The notes under the pieces are model-generated. The model searched no databases. It saw nothing but the letters and a program-made list of their open reading frames with translations, and was not told the origin of the DNA. Of a stretch of 64,000 bases of DNA, positions 1 through 11,086 are shown one piece after another; the stretch's first letter is position 1; every line of letters starts with the position of its first letter. The position numbers and the translations under genes are program-made. This stretch comes from Perkinsus olseni (Eukaryota > Perkinsozoa > Perkinsida > Perkinsidae): positions 1-64,000 of the forward strand of contig JABANP010000041.1 of the NCBI GenBank assembly GCA_013115135.1, given 5' to 3'.

Positions 1-1565
1 TGCTGATTGATGGTATGTTGGTAGATTCGAGATTGGTGTCCAATCTGGGTTGGCTGTCCGAGAAGACCCTAGAAGTGGACAGATATTCGTCTACAGCATG
101 AGTGACGACTCGTTTGTAGGAAGTCAACGATGATCTCTTGTCGAACACTCACAACTTGTACTTCCTACTTCTCAGGCACCAGAGAAAACCTTGCTCACCA
201 CCTTTGAGTGGGAGCCTATTAGGAATCCACGATCGTAGGTATTACCTACGCGACGCCGTCCACGCCGATGGCCTCCTCGGCGTGGCGTCTCGGTCTGATG
301 TAGCTCCGAAGCTGAAGTTGTCCGTAACAGCCATCCTTCGACCAATGGATGAGCTAGTATGGGTTTTTGTATTATCTTCAGCACATTTCATTTCTACTCA
401 CTTTTCATCATCACAGCCGCTCTGAGTGGTCCCCTCAGAACGGATCGCTTCATGCAAAAAGTCACTTGGTGACTAACCTCTTCTCTGTAGCAGTCAGTGC
501 TACAATTTTGGCTGAGGGCAGTTGTTCAGTTGTCGAGTTGATTTGGCAGTCGGTCCGCTCCGCGTACATCAACAGATAGTGACTCACTAGTCATCTTACA
601 GGGACAATCCACTTCCCCGGGACGCACGGTTGTGTCCAAGCCGTTTCATCTTCCAAACGCTGCCAAGATACCACATTCTCCGTACTTCGTTCGCCGCATT
701 AATCCGCAGCGGGAGAGCAGCGCAGCCGCCTGGGCAACGCTTGCTGAATCTCGCTGTGCCTCTCCGAGATTTACCAACGAGTTCAGTTTGTAATCAGTTC
801 GAATCGGTTCTAAAATGTGTTTAAAGAAGAGGCGTTTCGAATGACTGCCCAGCAGTCCTCGGCAGACAGCAGTCGAGCGGTTACACGAGAAGCTGCTGAG
901 GTTGATCGTTGATCGAGAGATCTTATCTCGGCGTCAGGTCTCAGGCATAACGCCGCGGATACGAGTATTATACGACCCACAAGAATGAGTGGAAGTGACC
1001 CACAAAATGCCAGGTTGACGAAGATACGCATGAGTTCTACTCACGACCACTTTACGTTGAACTAGTTGAAGTCCCGAGGCGGGCCAAAAACTGAAGAACA
1101 TTAGTCGAACAGGGAGGGCGAGAGAGCATGACAACGCAATGTACAGACGGATAGTATCCATTGGATGCTTGACATCGACAAGCAGCAGAAGCCACTGGTA
1201 GTGGAGGGCCTCTCTCAGCTGACTGTCAGTAACGGACATGGCGGACTTGGATGCTCAGCACGATCACAGAAGAGGCCTTCTGGTGCTACCGGAATTTTCT
1301 GGCGCATCTTTCGATACTAAACTTACCGAAATCGTCAAGTTCTTTTCACTAAATTAACGTTGCATAAGAATCGACTCAAAACTGCGTGATCCTTCCGTCC
1401 GATCTGGCATGCTGTCCAACTTCCTATGGTGTTATCACTTGAAAGAACGGCAACAGCGTGACTGATGGCGGTCTACAACAGCACAATCATGAACATGAGG
1501 ACAGCATGAGGGAGCAGCGGCGGCGGCTCTCAACAGAAGGCACACTGAATGGTATGTGATGATGA
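1..1565. other. intergenic, no supported gene
   Basis: Only short overlapping open frames on both strands, none with a recognisable domain, signal peptide or convincing exon structure. Nothing annotated. Confidence 0.5.
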
Positions 1566-2731
1566 TCATGATGCTTTCATGTACACTGAGGGATGGGAGA
1601 AGGCTCTGAAGATGTTACTAATGCTACTCGTCACGGCGCCGAACTTATCCTGGAGGCGCCCCATCAAGTTCCTCACACCAGCCTTGAACCGTGCCTTGCC
1701 GCGTCTTTGAGTGATAGCGAGCAGACCCTGTACTGACTCTGAGTACGGCCGGGCTCCTTTCAGCAGGGTTTCGGGGTTCGAGTCCATCTCAGTGAAATAA
1801 GTGTGCATCATCGCCCCCATCATGACCAGCCTCCCAACATTCAACCCGTGACCTTTCACGAGATTCCTGATCTCATTCGACAGGCCGTCAATGATCTCAG
1901 CGATCAAAGCGATCATCTTTGACAGGCCCAGCAGGGCGCTGGACACCAGTGGTGGTGCGAACTCAGCAGTGGCCCCGAGGACAGAGGCTCCCACTGTCGC
2001 CACCATCGCTCCAACGGCAGTACCGCAGTCGAAGGACGACCTGGCGCAGCCGAGGCCACAGGTTTTCACTAAACCCGTTGGTGTTCTGCGAACAATCTGT
2101 GGAGCATCGTGAGCGTATCAGGCTGGGCTCCATCCCAGCAGGACAGGGCTTTGTAGCATTTACCCATCATCAGCGATTCCCCGTGAGAACAGGGTGGGTC
2201 GATCATTCGACCGAAGCTGCCGTCCATCGGGCACTTGCACCAGAACATGCGGTGAGTCTTGCCGAAGTAATTCTGAAACTCATCTTTGCAGAATTCCCGG
2301 CAGTTCCTTTTGCACTTCCAACCGAAGCCGGGTCGATTTCCACTCAGGCCGGGGCCGTCGCACATGGCTTTCCTATTTTCCCTTTTTTTCATCAGTTTTC
2401 GCCAACAGAACTTCGGGCTCGATCGGAAGGACTCCGTCCACTGTACGGATTTCTCTCGGATCCTCCCAAGCTCACCTGTCTCCGCCAGAGAGGCGACCTC
2501 GTCCAGATCAGAGTCCCCGATTGGTCCCCACTTGTCCTCTGGCCAATACTCGCACATCAGCTCCATGACCTCGCGGTCCTCGCCAGACACAGCGTCGAAG
2601 GACCCTTGGCGACCGCAGAGGCCGTCATCGCCTGAGGTTGAGTTGAAGGCGGGGAAGAGGTCTTCAGGGTAGGCCAGGGCGGTGAGTAGGAGGGTCGTCG
2701 TGGTGGAAGTCATGATGGTGGTGATGGTCAT
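1566..2731 (-). CDS. secreted cysteine-rich hypothetical protein, frame break at 2069
   Basis: I do not recognise the family. The start at 2731 gives a Thr-rich hydrophobic leader (MTITTIMTSTTTTLLLTALA) that looks like a signal peptide; the open frame begins further upstream at 2818. The first frame (to 2069) is rich in Cys and basic residues, with motifs CKRNCREFC and FWCKCP. It ends in TAG at 2069, and a second frame starts on the same base and runs to 1566. The second part continues the Cys pattern (CGLGC, FDCG) and then has long Ala/Gly/Leu-rich segments that could be amphipathic or membrane-associated. Most likely this is one gene split by a one- or two-base indel or by a small unrecognised intron. 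The product is probably secreted and lineage-specific. Function unknown. Confidence 0.55.
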
Positions 2732-3565
2732 AGTAGAAAAGGGGCCTGCTGACGACGGTGATGATGATAAGGAAGAGTGCGTAACGCAATGAGCTCTCGG
2801 GGAATATGAGAACGACAACGGGAAGCGATAGTCTACCCAAATTCACCATGGACGTATCCAAGGTTGAACCTCGGAAGATTCCAAGTAACTCAAGTATCGA
2901 TCGCTCGCATTCAGAAAGGATACTCGACGAGCGATCTTCACACCAACTGCACCTCTCCTGAAGGGAGGGCGTAGTCAAAACCCTCGACTACCAGCCTTAC
3001 AACAAAGGCAGTAAGAATATTTTCATCATCGGCCGACCTCCTTTTTTCCAGTGGAAACAAGACACGTCAAGCGGGATAGAGTATACGGTCCAGAAGTGAG
3101 CCCCTCATCATCAGCCTTAACAGTTGGATAAACGAACAGTGCCCGTAAGGGCAAACTTCCGAGAATGATCGAAGAGCGTCCAAATGACAGAACCGCTCGG
3201 ATTCTTGCTAAATCTTGCGCACTTCGTGATGAGCACGGTTGCCCAACGACCAGTCCAAACCGTCGCCTAAGCTGCCACTGTCTTTGCCTCTACTATCACT
3301 AATGCCGCCCCAAAATCTGTTTTCGTGACTCCCATCAACTTCTCGATGACTTCCGTGTCGCTTCGCCCTGCGACCGTCGGTGGGGTTCGAGCGCCGTCCT
3401 CTTCCGTCGTGCTTTGCGTGCTCCCTTTCGACCTCCGTCGACCCTCTACTACTACCGACCAGCTCATCGTCATTATCATCACCTTTGCCTGGGTTCAGTG
3501 CTGTTTACCTTCGCTTACAGGCTCCTGGGTGTCGTTGCCACTTTTTCTTCTCCCCCACTTCTGTG
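2732..3565. other. intergenic, upstream of ATP synthase alpha
   Basis: Pyrimidine-rich stretches occur just before the ATP synthase start (about 3420-3560), and the alpha frame stays open upstream to 3380. No separate gene is supported. Confidence 0.4.
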
Positions 3566-5894
3566 ATGCTCTCTCGACTGCTAACTCGCGGCCCTCTCCG
3601 AGCCACCGCAGCGACCATCGCCGCCCGTACCTGCCTTCCGGCCACGTCCCGTCTTCTGCACACCACCGCCCCTCGGTTGGCTGCCAAGGTCGTCAGCAAC
3701 CCCGTCGCCTGCTTCTCGATCAAACCCTTATTTTCGCAGGTATCCCCGGCGGAGGTGACTTCCATCCTCGAGGAACGCATCGCTGGTTTCAAAGACCATA
3801 AGGACGTCGATGAGGTCGGCCTGGTCCTGTCTGTAGCAGACGGCATCGCCCGTAAGCCCCTCGGCAACCACCACAGCCGCGCCGTCGAAGTCCTTCCCTT
3901 TGGCAGGTATCTATGGCCTTAACAACGTCCAGGCGGGAGAGATGGTTGAGTTCTCCTGCGGACTGAAGGTACCCGGACCAGCAGCACTCGATGAGGATTC
4001 TATTAATTATTGCTTGCTTTAGGGTATGGCCTTGAACTTGGAGACCGATAATGTCGGCGTTGTCGTTTTCGGTGAGGATCGTAACATTCTTGAAGGAGAC
4101 TCCGTCAAGCGTGAGTGCTGCCGCTACACCTGTCCTCCGACCGAGAGTGTCCCCGCGCAGGTACGAAGGCCATTGTTGATGTCCCCGTCGGGAAGGAGCT
4201 ACTCGGCCGTGTTGTGGACGGCCTCGGCAACCCGATCGATGATATGGGACCGATCAACGCCAAGCAACGTAGGCCAGCCGACGCTAGGTTGGGGCTCGAG
4301 CGAAGACTTTCTGCTGTTTCAGGCAGCCGTGTCGGAAGTGAAGGCCCCCGGCATCATTCCCCGTCAGTCTGTGAGCGAACCTATGAGTACTGGACTGAAG
4401 GCTGTCGACTCCCTCATTCCGATTGGCCGAGGGCAGCGTGAGCTCATCATTGGTGATCGCCAGACCGGCAAGACGGCCATTGCTGTTGATACGATACTCA
4501 ATCAGAAGCAGGTCAATGAGAACCCCGACCCGACGAAACATCTGTGAGGCTCACTCGAGGTCGAGACGCTGTCTAAAGTTTCTCCTCAGTTACTGCGTGT
4601 ATGTCGCCATCGGCCAGAAGCGATCCACGGTCGCTCAGATCGTAGAAGTGCTGAGGAAGTTCGGGTAGGCCCTCCCTGGGGCGATTGGGGTTGTTGTTTT
4701 CATCATCTCTCGTCAGTTGCATGAGCTACTCGACGGTAGTGGCGGCGACGGCCTCCGACCCAGCCCCTCTGCAGTATCTTGCACCCTACTCCGGTACGAG
4801 ACAGGTCGACCTCTCTGGATTCGCTAGAGCGTTGCTGTTCAGGGTTGCGCTATGGGCGAGTACTTCCGCGACAACGGCATGCACTCTGTCATCGTGTATG
4901 ACGATCTCTCCAAGCAAGCCGTGGCCTACCGTCAGATGTCTCTGCTGTTGAGGAGGCCTCCGGGACGTGAAGCTTATCCTGGTAGGCCGAACGGGATGAT
5001 AGAAGTCCGTCACCACCGGGTCTGCTGGTAGGTGATGTCTTCTATCTGCATTCTCGTCTACTCGAGAGAGCTGCCAAGATGAACGCCCGCACCAAGAAGG
5101 GTGGCAGTCTGACGGCCTTGCCGATCATCGAGACGCAGGCTGGCGATGTGTCCGCCTTCATCCCGACCAACGTCATCTCCATCACTGACGGACAGATTTT
5201 CTTGGAGTCCGAGCTCTTCTACAAGTAGGTTACAATTTCGTGGCGCGCGAAATCTCGTACCTATTTTTTCAGGGGAATCCGCCCCGCAGTAAATGTGGGT
5301 TTGTCCGTGTCTCGAGTGGGCTCTGCGGCACAGACGAAGGCGATGAAGCAGGTGCGTCGTCACTCGAGCTGGATGTAGCCGATCGTACGCCATCAGGTTG
5401 CCGGTACCCTTAAATTGGAGCTGGCTCAGTATCGTGAGGTCGCTGCCTTCGCGCAGTTCGGTTCGGATCTGGACCAGACCACGCAGCAGCAGCTCCTTAG
5501 GTGGCCTAGAGTCTTTAGTCTCAGCATCTATGAGACTTGTCGTTCCCTTCAGAGGTGGTATCCTGACCGAGCTTCTGAAGCAAAGGCAGTACAGCCCGAT
5601 GGCCACCGAGGTCGAGGTCGTCACCATCTACGCCGGCGTTCGGGGATACCTCGATAAGGTCGCTCAGAAGGAGATCCCGAGGTGGGCGGCGCAGGGGGAA
5701 TTTCGTGGCGCAGCGGTCATCATGATGGCAGGTTCGAGACCATGTGGCTTGAGCACGTCTCACAGAATCACCCCGATATTCTGAAGGCCATCAGAGCGGA
5801 GCATCTCATCTCCGATACGACCGAGGAGAACCTGAAGAACGCCATGGACGAGTTCCTCACCATCAACGAGTTCGAGGCTCGTCATGCCCAGTAG
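3566..5894 (+). CDS. atpA: mitochondrial F1 ATP synthase subunit alpha, 13 exons
   Basis: Alpha subunit of the F1 catalytic head of mitochondrial ATP synthase; it binds a non-catalytic nucleotide beside the beta subunit. The ATG at 3566 opens an Arg/Thr/Ala-rich mitochondrial presequence ([20 protein letters not shown]). Exons: 3566-3851, 3907-3968, 4023-4110, 4161-4268, 4327-4543, 4590-4664, 4717-4792, 4843-4981, 5032-5224, 5273-5351, 5397-5500, 5553-5681, 5732-5894, totalling 573 codons. Visible landmarks: [19 protein letters not shown], the Walker A motif [66 protein letters not shown], and the C-terminus [13 protein letters not shown]. Introns are 46-58 nt with GT/AG ends. The exception is the exon 7/8 junction near 4792/4843, where no frame-consistent GT-AG pair exists. 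A stretch at about 3692-3742 ends in a strong acceptor-like tract and could be a 51-nt in-frame intron. Introns 9 and 12 and the 3' flank carry the shared AATTTCGTGGCGC motif. Confidence 0.97.
5234..5249 (+). repeat. intron motif AATTTCGTGGCGCGCG, copy 1 (ATP synthase intron 9)
   Basis: Lies inside the 48-nt intron 5225-5272, in the sense orientation, 9 nt after the GT donor. One of seven copies in the window. Confidence 0.85.
5699..5711 (+). repeat. intron motif AATTTCGTGGCGC, copy 2 (ATP synthase intron 12)
   Basis: Lies inside the 50-nt intron 5682-5731, sense orientation; this copy diverges after GGCGC. Confidence 0.8.
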
Positions 5895-5897
5895 AGC

Positions 5898-5914
5898 AAT
5901 TTCGTGGCGCGTGA
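5898..5914 (+). repeat. intron motif, copy 3 (ATP synthase 3' flank)
   Basis: Starts 4 nt after the TAG stop. CAATTTCGTGGCGCGTGAC matches, as reverse complement, the copy at 44959-44977 over 19 nt. Confidence 0.85.
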
Positions 5915-6184
5915 CGTTGGCAGAGGCGCATCACCCGAGACCAGAGGCTGAGCCTTCTCCTTTTTCTTCAACATTGTGACGATTATCGTGTTGTAGCCAC
6001 AGTCTGCTGTTGCTGGTGCTCTGAGTCCGTCGGTGGCTCGGCGGCACCCAGACAGCTATGTTAGGGTTTCGGCACTCTGCGAGGGTTTGCGTATCCTTCG
6101 TGGGTTGATACCATCTGTATCAAGTTGAGTTTTTGTCTTTGTTTCTTCCGCCGTTTTCCTTCTACCAGCGGTCAGTAACAAATA

Positions 6185-7010
6185 ATGGGAATCCACTCAC
6201 GGCGCCTCCGAGGTGTCCGACTGCAGCTGCTCGACTTCGAGACAGACGCCAAGCAGATCGAGAAATTAACGATCCTGGCCAACGATAAGTGCGGAACCAA
6301 GAAATGTGAGTTGGGCGAGGAGTGGTAGCGGGCTCCGACGGAGGCTCGGCAGGGCGGTCGATGCTCTCGACATTACGGCGAGAAGCGGCTGAGGACCAGA
6401 GGGTTGTTGTGACGTTCGAGCAGAGCGCTAGGACGAGAACTATAGCGGGCTTCCTTTGGTAAGCCATGCGCCCGGGTTCGATCCCTGGTGGGGGTATTTT
6501 TCTGTATATTGCTGTTCATTGTGGTAGGTTCTCTCTGAACTCCTCCAGAGAAGCGATAATTAGAGACACTTGGGTGTCGCCTCGGCGAAGGCGTCAAGGG
6601 CTGGCGTCCGATATGGTCAGCTGGTTCGATGATGATCGCCTCCCTCCCCCTCACTATGCTGGTGTAGGTGCTCCATCTCGTAGTGTTCTTGGTCGGCTCC
6701 CCGGCCCTGTCGGTGCCCCGTCGCCGTCGCAGTAGCAGCAGTGGAGGGGTCGCCACCAGCGGTCGTGTTGGCAGCGCAGCGCCGATCACCGGAGGCTTCC
6801 TGGCCAAGCCCGAGCTGCTCTCCTTACAGAAGTTACTGGCGTACCCTTTGCAAGGCTCGTCGACCTTCTGGGCATCTCTGGGCTTTGTGCGAGATCCGAC
6901 TCTTCCGGGCTGTCTCAAACTCGACCGGGAAGATCTTGTGAGTTGTGCGATGGATGGTATGGCAGTATCTCTGCCTGGCTCAGATACACTTGATACAGAC
7001 TCGAGCTTGA
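6185..7010 (+). CDS. GNAT-type N-acetyltransferase-like protein A
   Basis: Five exons (6185-6305, 6353-6458, 6528-6615, 6668-6937, 6966-7010) join in phase to 210 codons. The third exon encodes IIRDTWVSPRRRRQGLASDM, which fits GNAT motif A (V-x-P-x-x-R-x-x-G-h-[GA]-S), the acetyl-CoA pyrophosphate-binding loop. It is preceded by beta-strand-like segments (RVVVTFEQSARTRTIAGFLW) and followed by a helix and a C-terminal STFW segment. The neighbour at 7371-8516 is a paralogue with the same splice phases and an 88-nt third exon equivalent. The substrate is unknown, and whether it is an active acetyltransferase is inferred only from motif A. The first ATG was chosen because the paralogues align over their VRL-containing N-termini, but the 5' end could lie further upstream. 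Intron 2 (6459-6527) contains a tRNA B-box-like sequence. Confidence 0.7.
6466..6494 (+). repeat. tRNA T-arm/B-box-like sequence in GNAT-A intron 2
   Basis: CCGGGTTCGATCCCTGG forms a 5-bp stem with a 7-nt T-loop-like sequence and matches the Pol III B-box. No matching acceptor or D-arm was found upstream, so this is not an intact tRNA gene. Confidence 0.45.
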
Positions 7011-7370
7011 CGATGTCGCGCGCCACAAAATTGATGACGAAGTCGTCGCTGTACCCTATTATTACGGTGTCTCTCACTAACAACGGAGACAGCGGTGTAA
7101 CATAGATGAGGTGCCCTCCTCCCCCTCGAGGGGGGTGGCTACTCGATACATGTATAGTTGATAACGTTGCATATCTTAGCAGAAGCAGCAGATGAGCTGA
7201 CCACAACGCTGGCGGTCTGTATGGTACTGATGATACCTCTTGTCGAGGACTTGCGTGGGGGCAGGGTGGTTGTTGATGCGTTACTGTCAGCCATTCTGTC
7301 GTTTCGCCTTCCTTCTCGTCTTTCCTTGTCCCCTCTTCTGCTTCCCGGCCCTAATTTCCTGCCATTCATC
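7011..7370. other. spacer between the two GNAT-like genes
   Basis: Apart from the motif copy at 7014-7033 I see nothing supportable here. The paralogous pair gives the strongest coding signal on either side. Confidence 0.4.
7014..7033 (-). repeat. intron motif, copy 4 (3' flank of GNAT A)
   Basis: TCGCGCGCCACAAAATTG is the reverse complement of the shared motif with one mismatch. It starts 4 nt after the GNAT-A stop, the same spacing as the copy after the ATP synthase stop. Confidence 0.7.
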
Positions 7371-8516
7371 ATGAGGACACCGACTAGCACAACGCCAAAT
7401 ACCGCAGCATCGACGACAGACTCCCCCTCGCCGCCGACGACACCCGTGGCCAAGCGTTCTGGACGGACTCGAGGAGCCAAGCGGAAGACTCCCTCTGCCA
7501 CCCAATCGACAGTTAGCAGCAGCAGTGGTCGGCGAGGCGGCTACGAGCCCGCCAAGGCAGTTCCCGAGGTGAGCTCGATCTCCGCTGCAGCCGCGGCTTT
7601 GATGCCTTTGCGTGCAGGTGCTCGGCTCCGTTCGACTGCGGTCAGTTCACGCGAGAGTGCTGTCTTGGAGTGCCGACTCGGATTTGCTCGTCTCTCTGCA
7701 GCTTGGGTCCGATGATGGTCTGAGAAAGTGTAAGCGGAAGTGGTTCCTGAATGGTCCTTCGTGAGGGTATAATAATAGGGACGAGAATGCTGACGATGAT
7801 GCGGAGAGATGGCGGCTCACAGTCCGATCCGGATCACCGCGTTGTCGTCATATTTGACGCCAACGTCTCGATGGCGAAGGAGCCTCGGGTGTCCGGGTTC
7901 ATGTGGTAGGCGAGGGGAGGCTGCTGCCGTGAGATGGAGTATCGTATCTCTGGTAGGTTTAGCAGCAACTCCCCGAGCGAGATCATGATCCGAGACACTT
8001 GGGTGGACCCCCAGCGGCGTCGTCTCGGAATCGGTTCCCGGATGGTGGGCTCATCATCATCGTGGCTGGTGTCGGCTAGACTGCGCTCGTCCAGGTGCAA
8101 ATCTTCGCGACGACGATGGTGTCTTCCCTGACGGGGGACCACAGCAGCAACTCGAGTAGCGGCAGCAGCAGTAGTGTATCAACACGGGCCTCGACGAGTG
8201 GCGACGAGTATGCAGCAGAGTATCAACCTGTGGACTTCGACCCGAAGATCTTCCGAGTGTTGGCCCTCCCGGCTCCGGGCAGCACCACCTTCTGGGAGAG
8301 CAATCTCTTCTCTGGCGATGGCCAGTCAGGAGGCTTCTTGCAGCTCACCTGGGACGCTATGGTGAGTTGAATAGCCGGGTGAGGATGGCTGATGATTCTG
8401 TTCAGGTGCGATTGGCCCAGCCCGGAATGGACGCGCCGGAGACGCCGAGTCGGAAAGCGGCCAGGACGTCATCGACGGCCTCTTCATCGCGAGAAACAAC
8501 AACGACGTCGAAGTGA
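7371..8516 (+). CDS. GNAT-type N-acetyltransferase-like protein B
   Basis: Six exons (7371-7568, 7618-7729, 7779-7905, 7957-8044, 8095-8361, 8406-8516) join in phase to 301 codons. A basic, Ser/Thr/Pro-rich N-terminus (about residues 1-66, with KRSGRTRGAKRK) is absent from paralogue A and could be a localisation signal. The core repeats A: RVVVIFDANVSMAKEPRVSGFMW, then MIRDTWVDPQRRRLGIGSRM, a clear GNAT motif A, then a Ser-rich linker and a STTFWESNLF segment. The last exon ends in a Ser/Thr-rich tail. Splice phases and the 88-nt motif-A exon are identical to gene A, so the two arose by tandem duplication. Catalytic activity and substrate are not established. Confidence 0.72.
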
Positions 8517-9009
8517 TGTGGAACAGCGCTGAGGAAATGCAAGATTGCAAGATCTTTGGAGCACGATCTTGTTCCGTTTTGAGAGGTTTCCTGTTGCTGC
8601 TGTTGCTCTCGTCGATAGTAGCGGATCTCGGCTGCTTGTGTGTTGAATGATGATGATATTATTGGTATTCATCATAACGTAATATTTGCTTCGCTCCGCC
8701 CAAAAGATTCGCTGCTGATATCGTCGTCGTCGTTGCTGCTGCTGTACTATTGTTAGCTTCTTCCCGTTGCCCCTCTCCCGCCTTCCCGTCGAGGAGTTCT
8801 TGTACCATCAGAAACATAGTTGCATTGTTGCCATACTTGAAGTCAGTGGTGGGCGTCTGCGGCGGAATTGTGATCGCGGTGGCGGCTGCTCCTGGTCCGT
8901 GTCGCTGATCGATTCATCCACCAGGGTTCCACTCAGTCCGTACCATTACTAGCTCCACGCTCTGGCATTGAGTTAGTCACCCCCAGTCGATCGTAGTGGT
9001 CACTGGGTC
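8517..9009. other. intergenic
   Basis: Contains TG/GCTGCT-rich low-complexity sequence (about 8590-8760). No gene supported. Confidence 0.4.
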
Positions 9010-9941
9010 ATGCGGATAGAGGGAAGGTTAGCTCACAACGCTGATGCTGCGCCGGCAGTCTTCGATAGCCCGCCAGTTGAGCCATCGTGGCGGGGGGCTG
9101 ATTCGTCCATTGATGAGATGGAAGGCCTTACTTACTATCCACCTTCGTCGCAGCGTGTGGTCAGCCTCCGATTTCTCGCCGGCTGCGGTGCTCCCTCCCA
9201 CTCAGGATTGTGTATTTTGAAATGTCTGTTGGTCGGCCATCTCTCGACCCCTTATCGTCGTCGGCTGCAACTCCCGGAAGCAGCAGCAGCAGCAGTCGGG
9301 ATCCTTTGAAGAATCCATTTCAACTGGCATCGCGAAGCACTGATGTAATATTAGGCGGGTAGCGTGCGGGTTCGTACCACTCCTTTCGTAGTTCAAGCCT
9401 GTCAGCGGCTCCAATGCCGCTGCTCCCGATGAATCACCCTGTGGAGCTGCAAAGGGCAGTCCTCCGAGCGCTGCCGCCACCACCCGAACCTACCACAGCG
9501 TAGAGGAGTTCATGGGCGGGTAGCGGAAGCGGAAAGCATCCATTGCGACGTATGGTGGATTTGTAGGGCTGATTTCGGAGGGCCCTCGGTTGGGACACTT
9601 CCCTCCTCGTGGGAAGGCGCCGCTGCGGCACTGAAAGACGGGAAATTCAAAGTGGCTGTGAGGATGGCAGAGGCAGGCGGGGAGGTGAGATGCTGTGGGA
9701 GCATCCGGAGCATAGAGGGGTTGACTCTCAGAATTCGACTGGGGAGGAGCGGCATTTGTGGGGCGCAGTGAAGGTGTACTCGCTGATGATGTTGTCCGAT
9801 TGGACTCTGGTGAGCTATGGATGGGCTGATGGACGGGAGTTATGATGATGACAGGCTGGTGAGGAGATCGCCGCCATGCAGGCAGTGATGGAAGAGGATG
9901 ATGCTGACCTTGACTCCGCGAAGTTCTGGATATCCTTGTGA
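9010..9941 (+). CDS. hypothetical Ser/Ala-rich protein, several exons
   Basis: Not recognised. A possible chain starts at 9010 (MRIEGRLAHNADAAPAVFDS). It continues with a Ser-rich exon ending at the donor near 9351 (repeat SSSSSS, DPLKNPFQLASRS), an exon from about 9395 (SNAAAPDESPCGAAKGSPP, ending EEFMGG at a GGTAG donor near 9524), and a terminal exon from about 9856 (GEEIAAMQAVMEEDDADLDS) stopping at 9939-9941. The acidic C-terminus follows a CAG acceptor. Exons are small and of low complexity, so the exact structure is unsure. The intron near 9351-9394 contains GGGTTCGTACC, another B-box-like sequence. A long frame on the opposite strand (9490-9972) is Pro/Ser-rich and less convincing. 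Confidence 0.35.
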
Positions 9942-10129
9942 GGAGGGCTGCTCTGGAAGGCCCAACAACCATTTGGCGAGGCCCGCACTGCAGGGTGAAC
10001 TAAACTGATACGCAAATTACTTTTTTTGGAATAACTTGCTTATTGACCATCTCTGAGGAGCTTACTGATAGTGATAACGAAAATTAATTGGCAACGTTCG
10101 GAACGGTTCTGTCGTTCAACGCTTTGTTA

Positions 10130-11086
10130 TGGGGGAGCGAAAATTTTGGGAGAACAGATATCTGTTGCCCTCGACACTCTGTCGTGTGTAGGTACTCCGC
10201 ACTGCTGCCGTGTTGTGCCTCTCCCTCCCCGACCGTAGAGGTGCTCACAAGAGCATTTGGGCAGCTGCTCCGGATAGCGGTCGCCTCGCCATGGCAGGAA
10301 ACAGTCCTCCTGAAATCAGAGGCTCTACTGGCGGCTCAGATGGGGGACTTGGATGAGGTTGGCAACTTTACTCTTGGCGATGATGAATCCCTGACCGACA
10401 GGTTACTCGGTTGTATCGGAGTTGTTTGTTTCCGAGGGCGGCGGATGGCGATCATCAAGATGAGCTCTTGGTGGAGCTGACGAATCTTTTGCTGCGAGTT
10501 GGAGGTGAATTCGTAACAGCCGATTTTGAACTGAATCGTTGTCTTTCACTGACAGCTCTTCCCGAGGCAGAAGATACTCTCGCGGAGATACGGTCTGAGG
10601 ACTGCTCAGCGCACGCGAGGGCGTTGATAGCGCTGGCCAAGGAGGAGTGGGTTGGGGGCGTCCAGTCTTGAATTCTGTCACATTCCCTCTGTCAGTTACG
10701 CCACAGCATTGGAGTCCCTCCAGAGATGTGCTCGCCCGTCTCCGAACATGGAAGCCTGTCTTCAGTTCTACCTCGGCCACATCACCCCGGCAACCACGGT
10801 AAGGTTCGAACTCGAAAGGGGGTAGTTCGACTTGGATCGGCTAAGATACTCGAAGAGATGGTCCGAGACCAGACGGCTACTCTGGACAGTCTGGCGAACT
10901 TGAGTGTTTTGTACAACTTCAAGTCAGCGGCGGAAGGTCGGTCGTTGTTGTTATCATCAGTTCACATTTCTTATCGTCTCCCCTTCCTCTCCTTCAGCCT
11001 CCACCGCTAAGAAGACTCTCCTGTCGGTGGTGTCCTCCACTGGGCTCAATGATCGATTTGAATTGTCAGCATTGGAAAGTCTGTAG
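10130..11086 (+). CDS. TRAPPC12-like TPR protein (C-terminal part only)
   Basis: Six exons (10130-10184, 10239-10401, 10437-10646, 10696-10798, 10846-10936, 10998-11086) give exactly 237 codons. The protein has helical TPR-like segments: EALLAAQMGDLDEV, EDYATALESLQRCAR, NMEACLQFYLG, then ILEEMVRDQTATLDSLANLS and a C-terminal KKTLLSVVSSTGLNDRFELS. This end pattern (N-L-x-x-L-Y-x-x-x-S ... K-K-x-x-L-L ... D-x-F) matches what I know of the C-terminus of TRAPP complex subunit 12, a TPR protein of ER-to-Golgi vesicle tethering. At about 236 residues it is far shorter than TRAPPC12 of animals, so either an N-terminal part is missing or only the TPR half is kept. Intron 2 would be only 35 nt. The start codon is uncertain. 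Confidence 0.7.

Noticed and set aside
1919..2635. 238-aa plus-strand frame
   Set aside because: It overlaps the Cys-rich minus-strand gene, lacks domain signal and has shadow-like composition.
6421..6496. tRNA gene at the B-box in GNAT-A intron 2
   Set aside because: The T-arm pairs, but no complementary acceptor stem or D-arm lies at the right distance, and the sequence falls inside a phase-consistent intron.
9490..9972. 160-aa minus-strand Pro/Ser-rich frame
   Set aside because: Low complexity, no domain, and plus-strand exons with splice signals overlap it.
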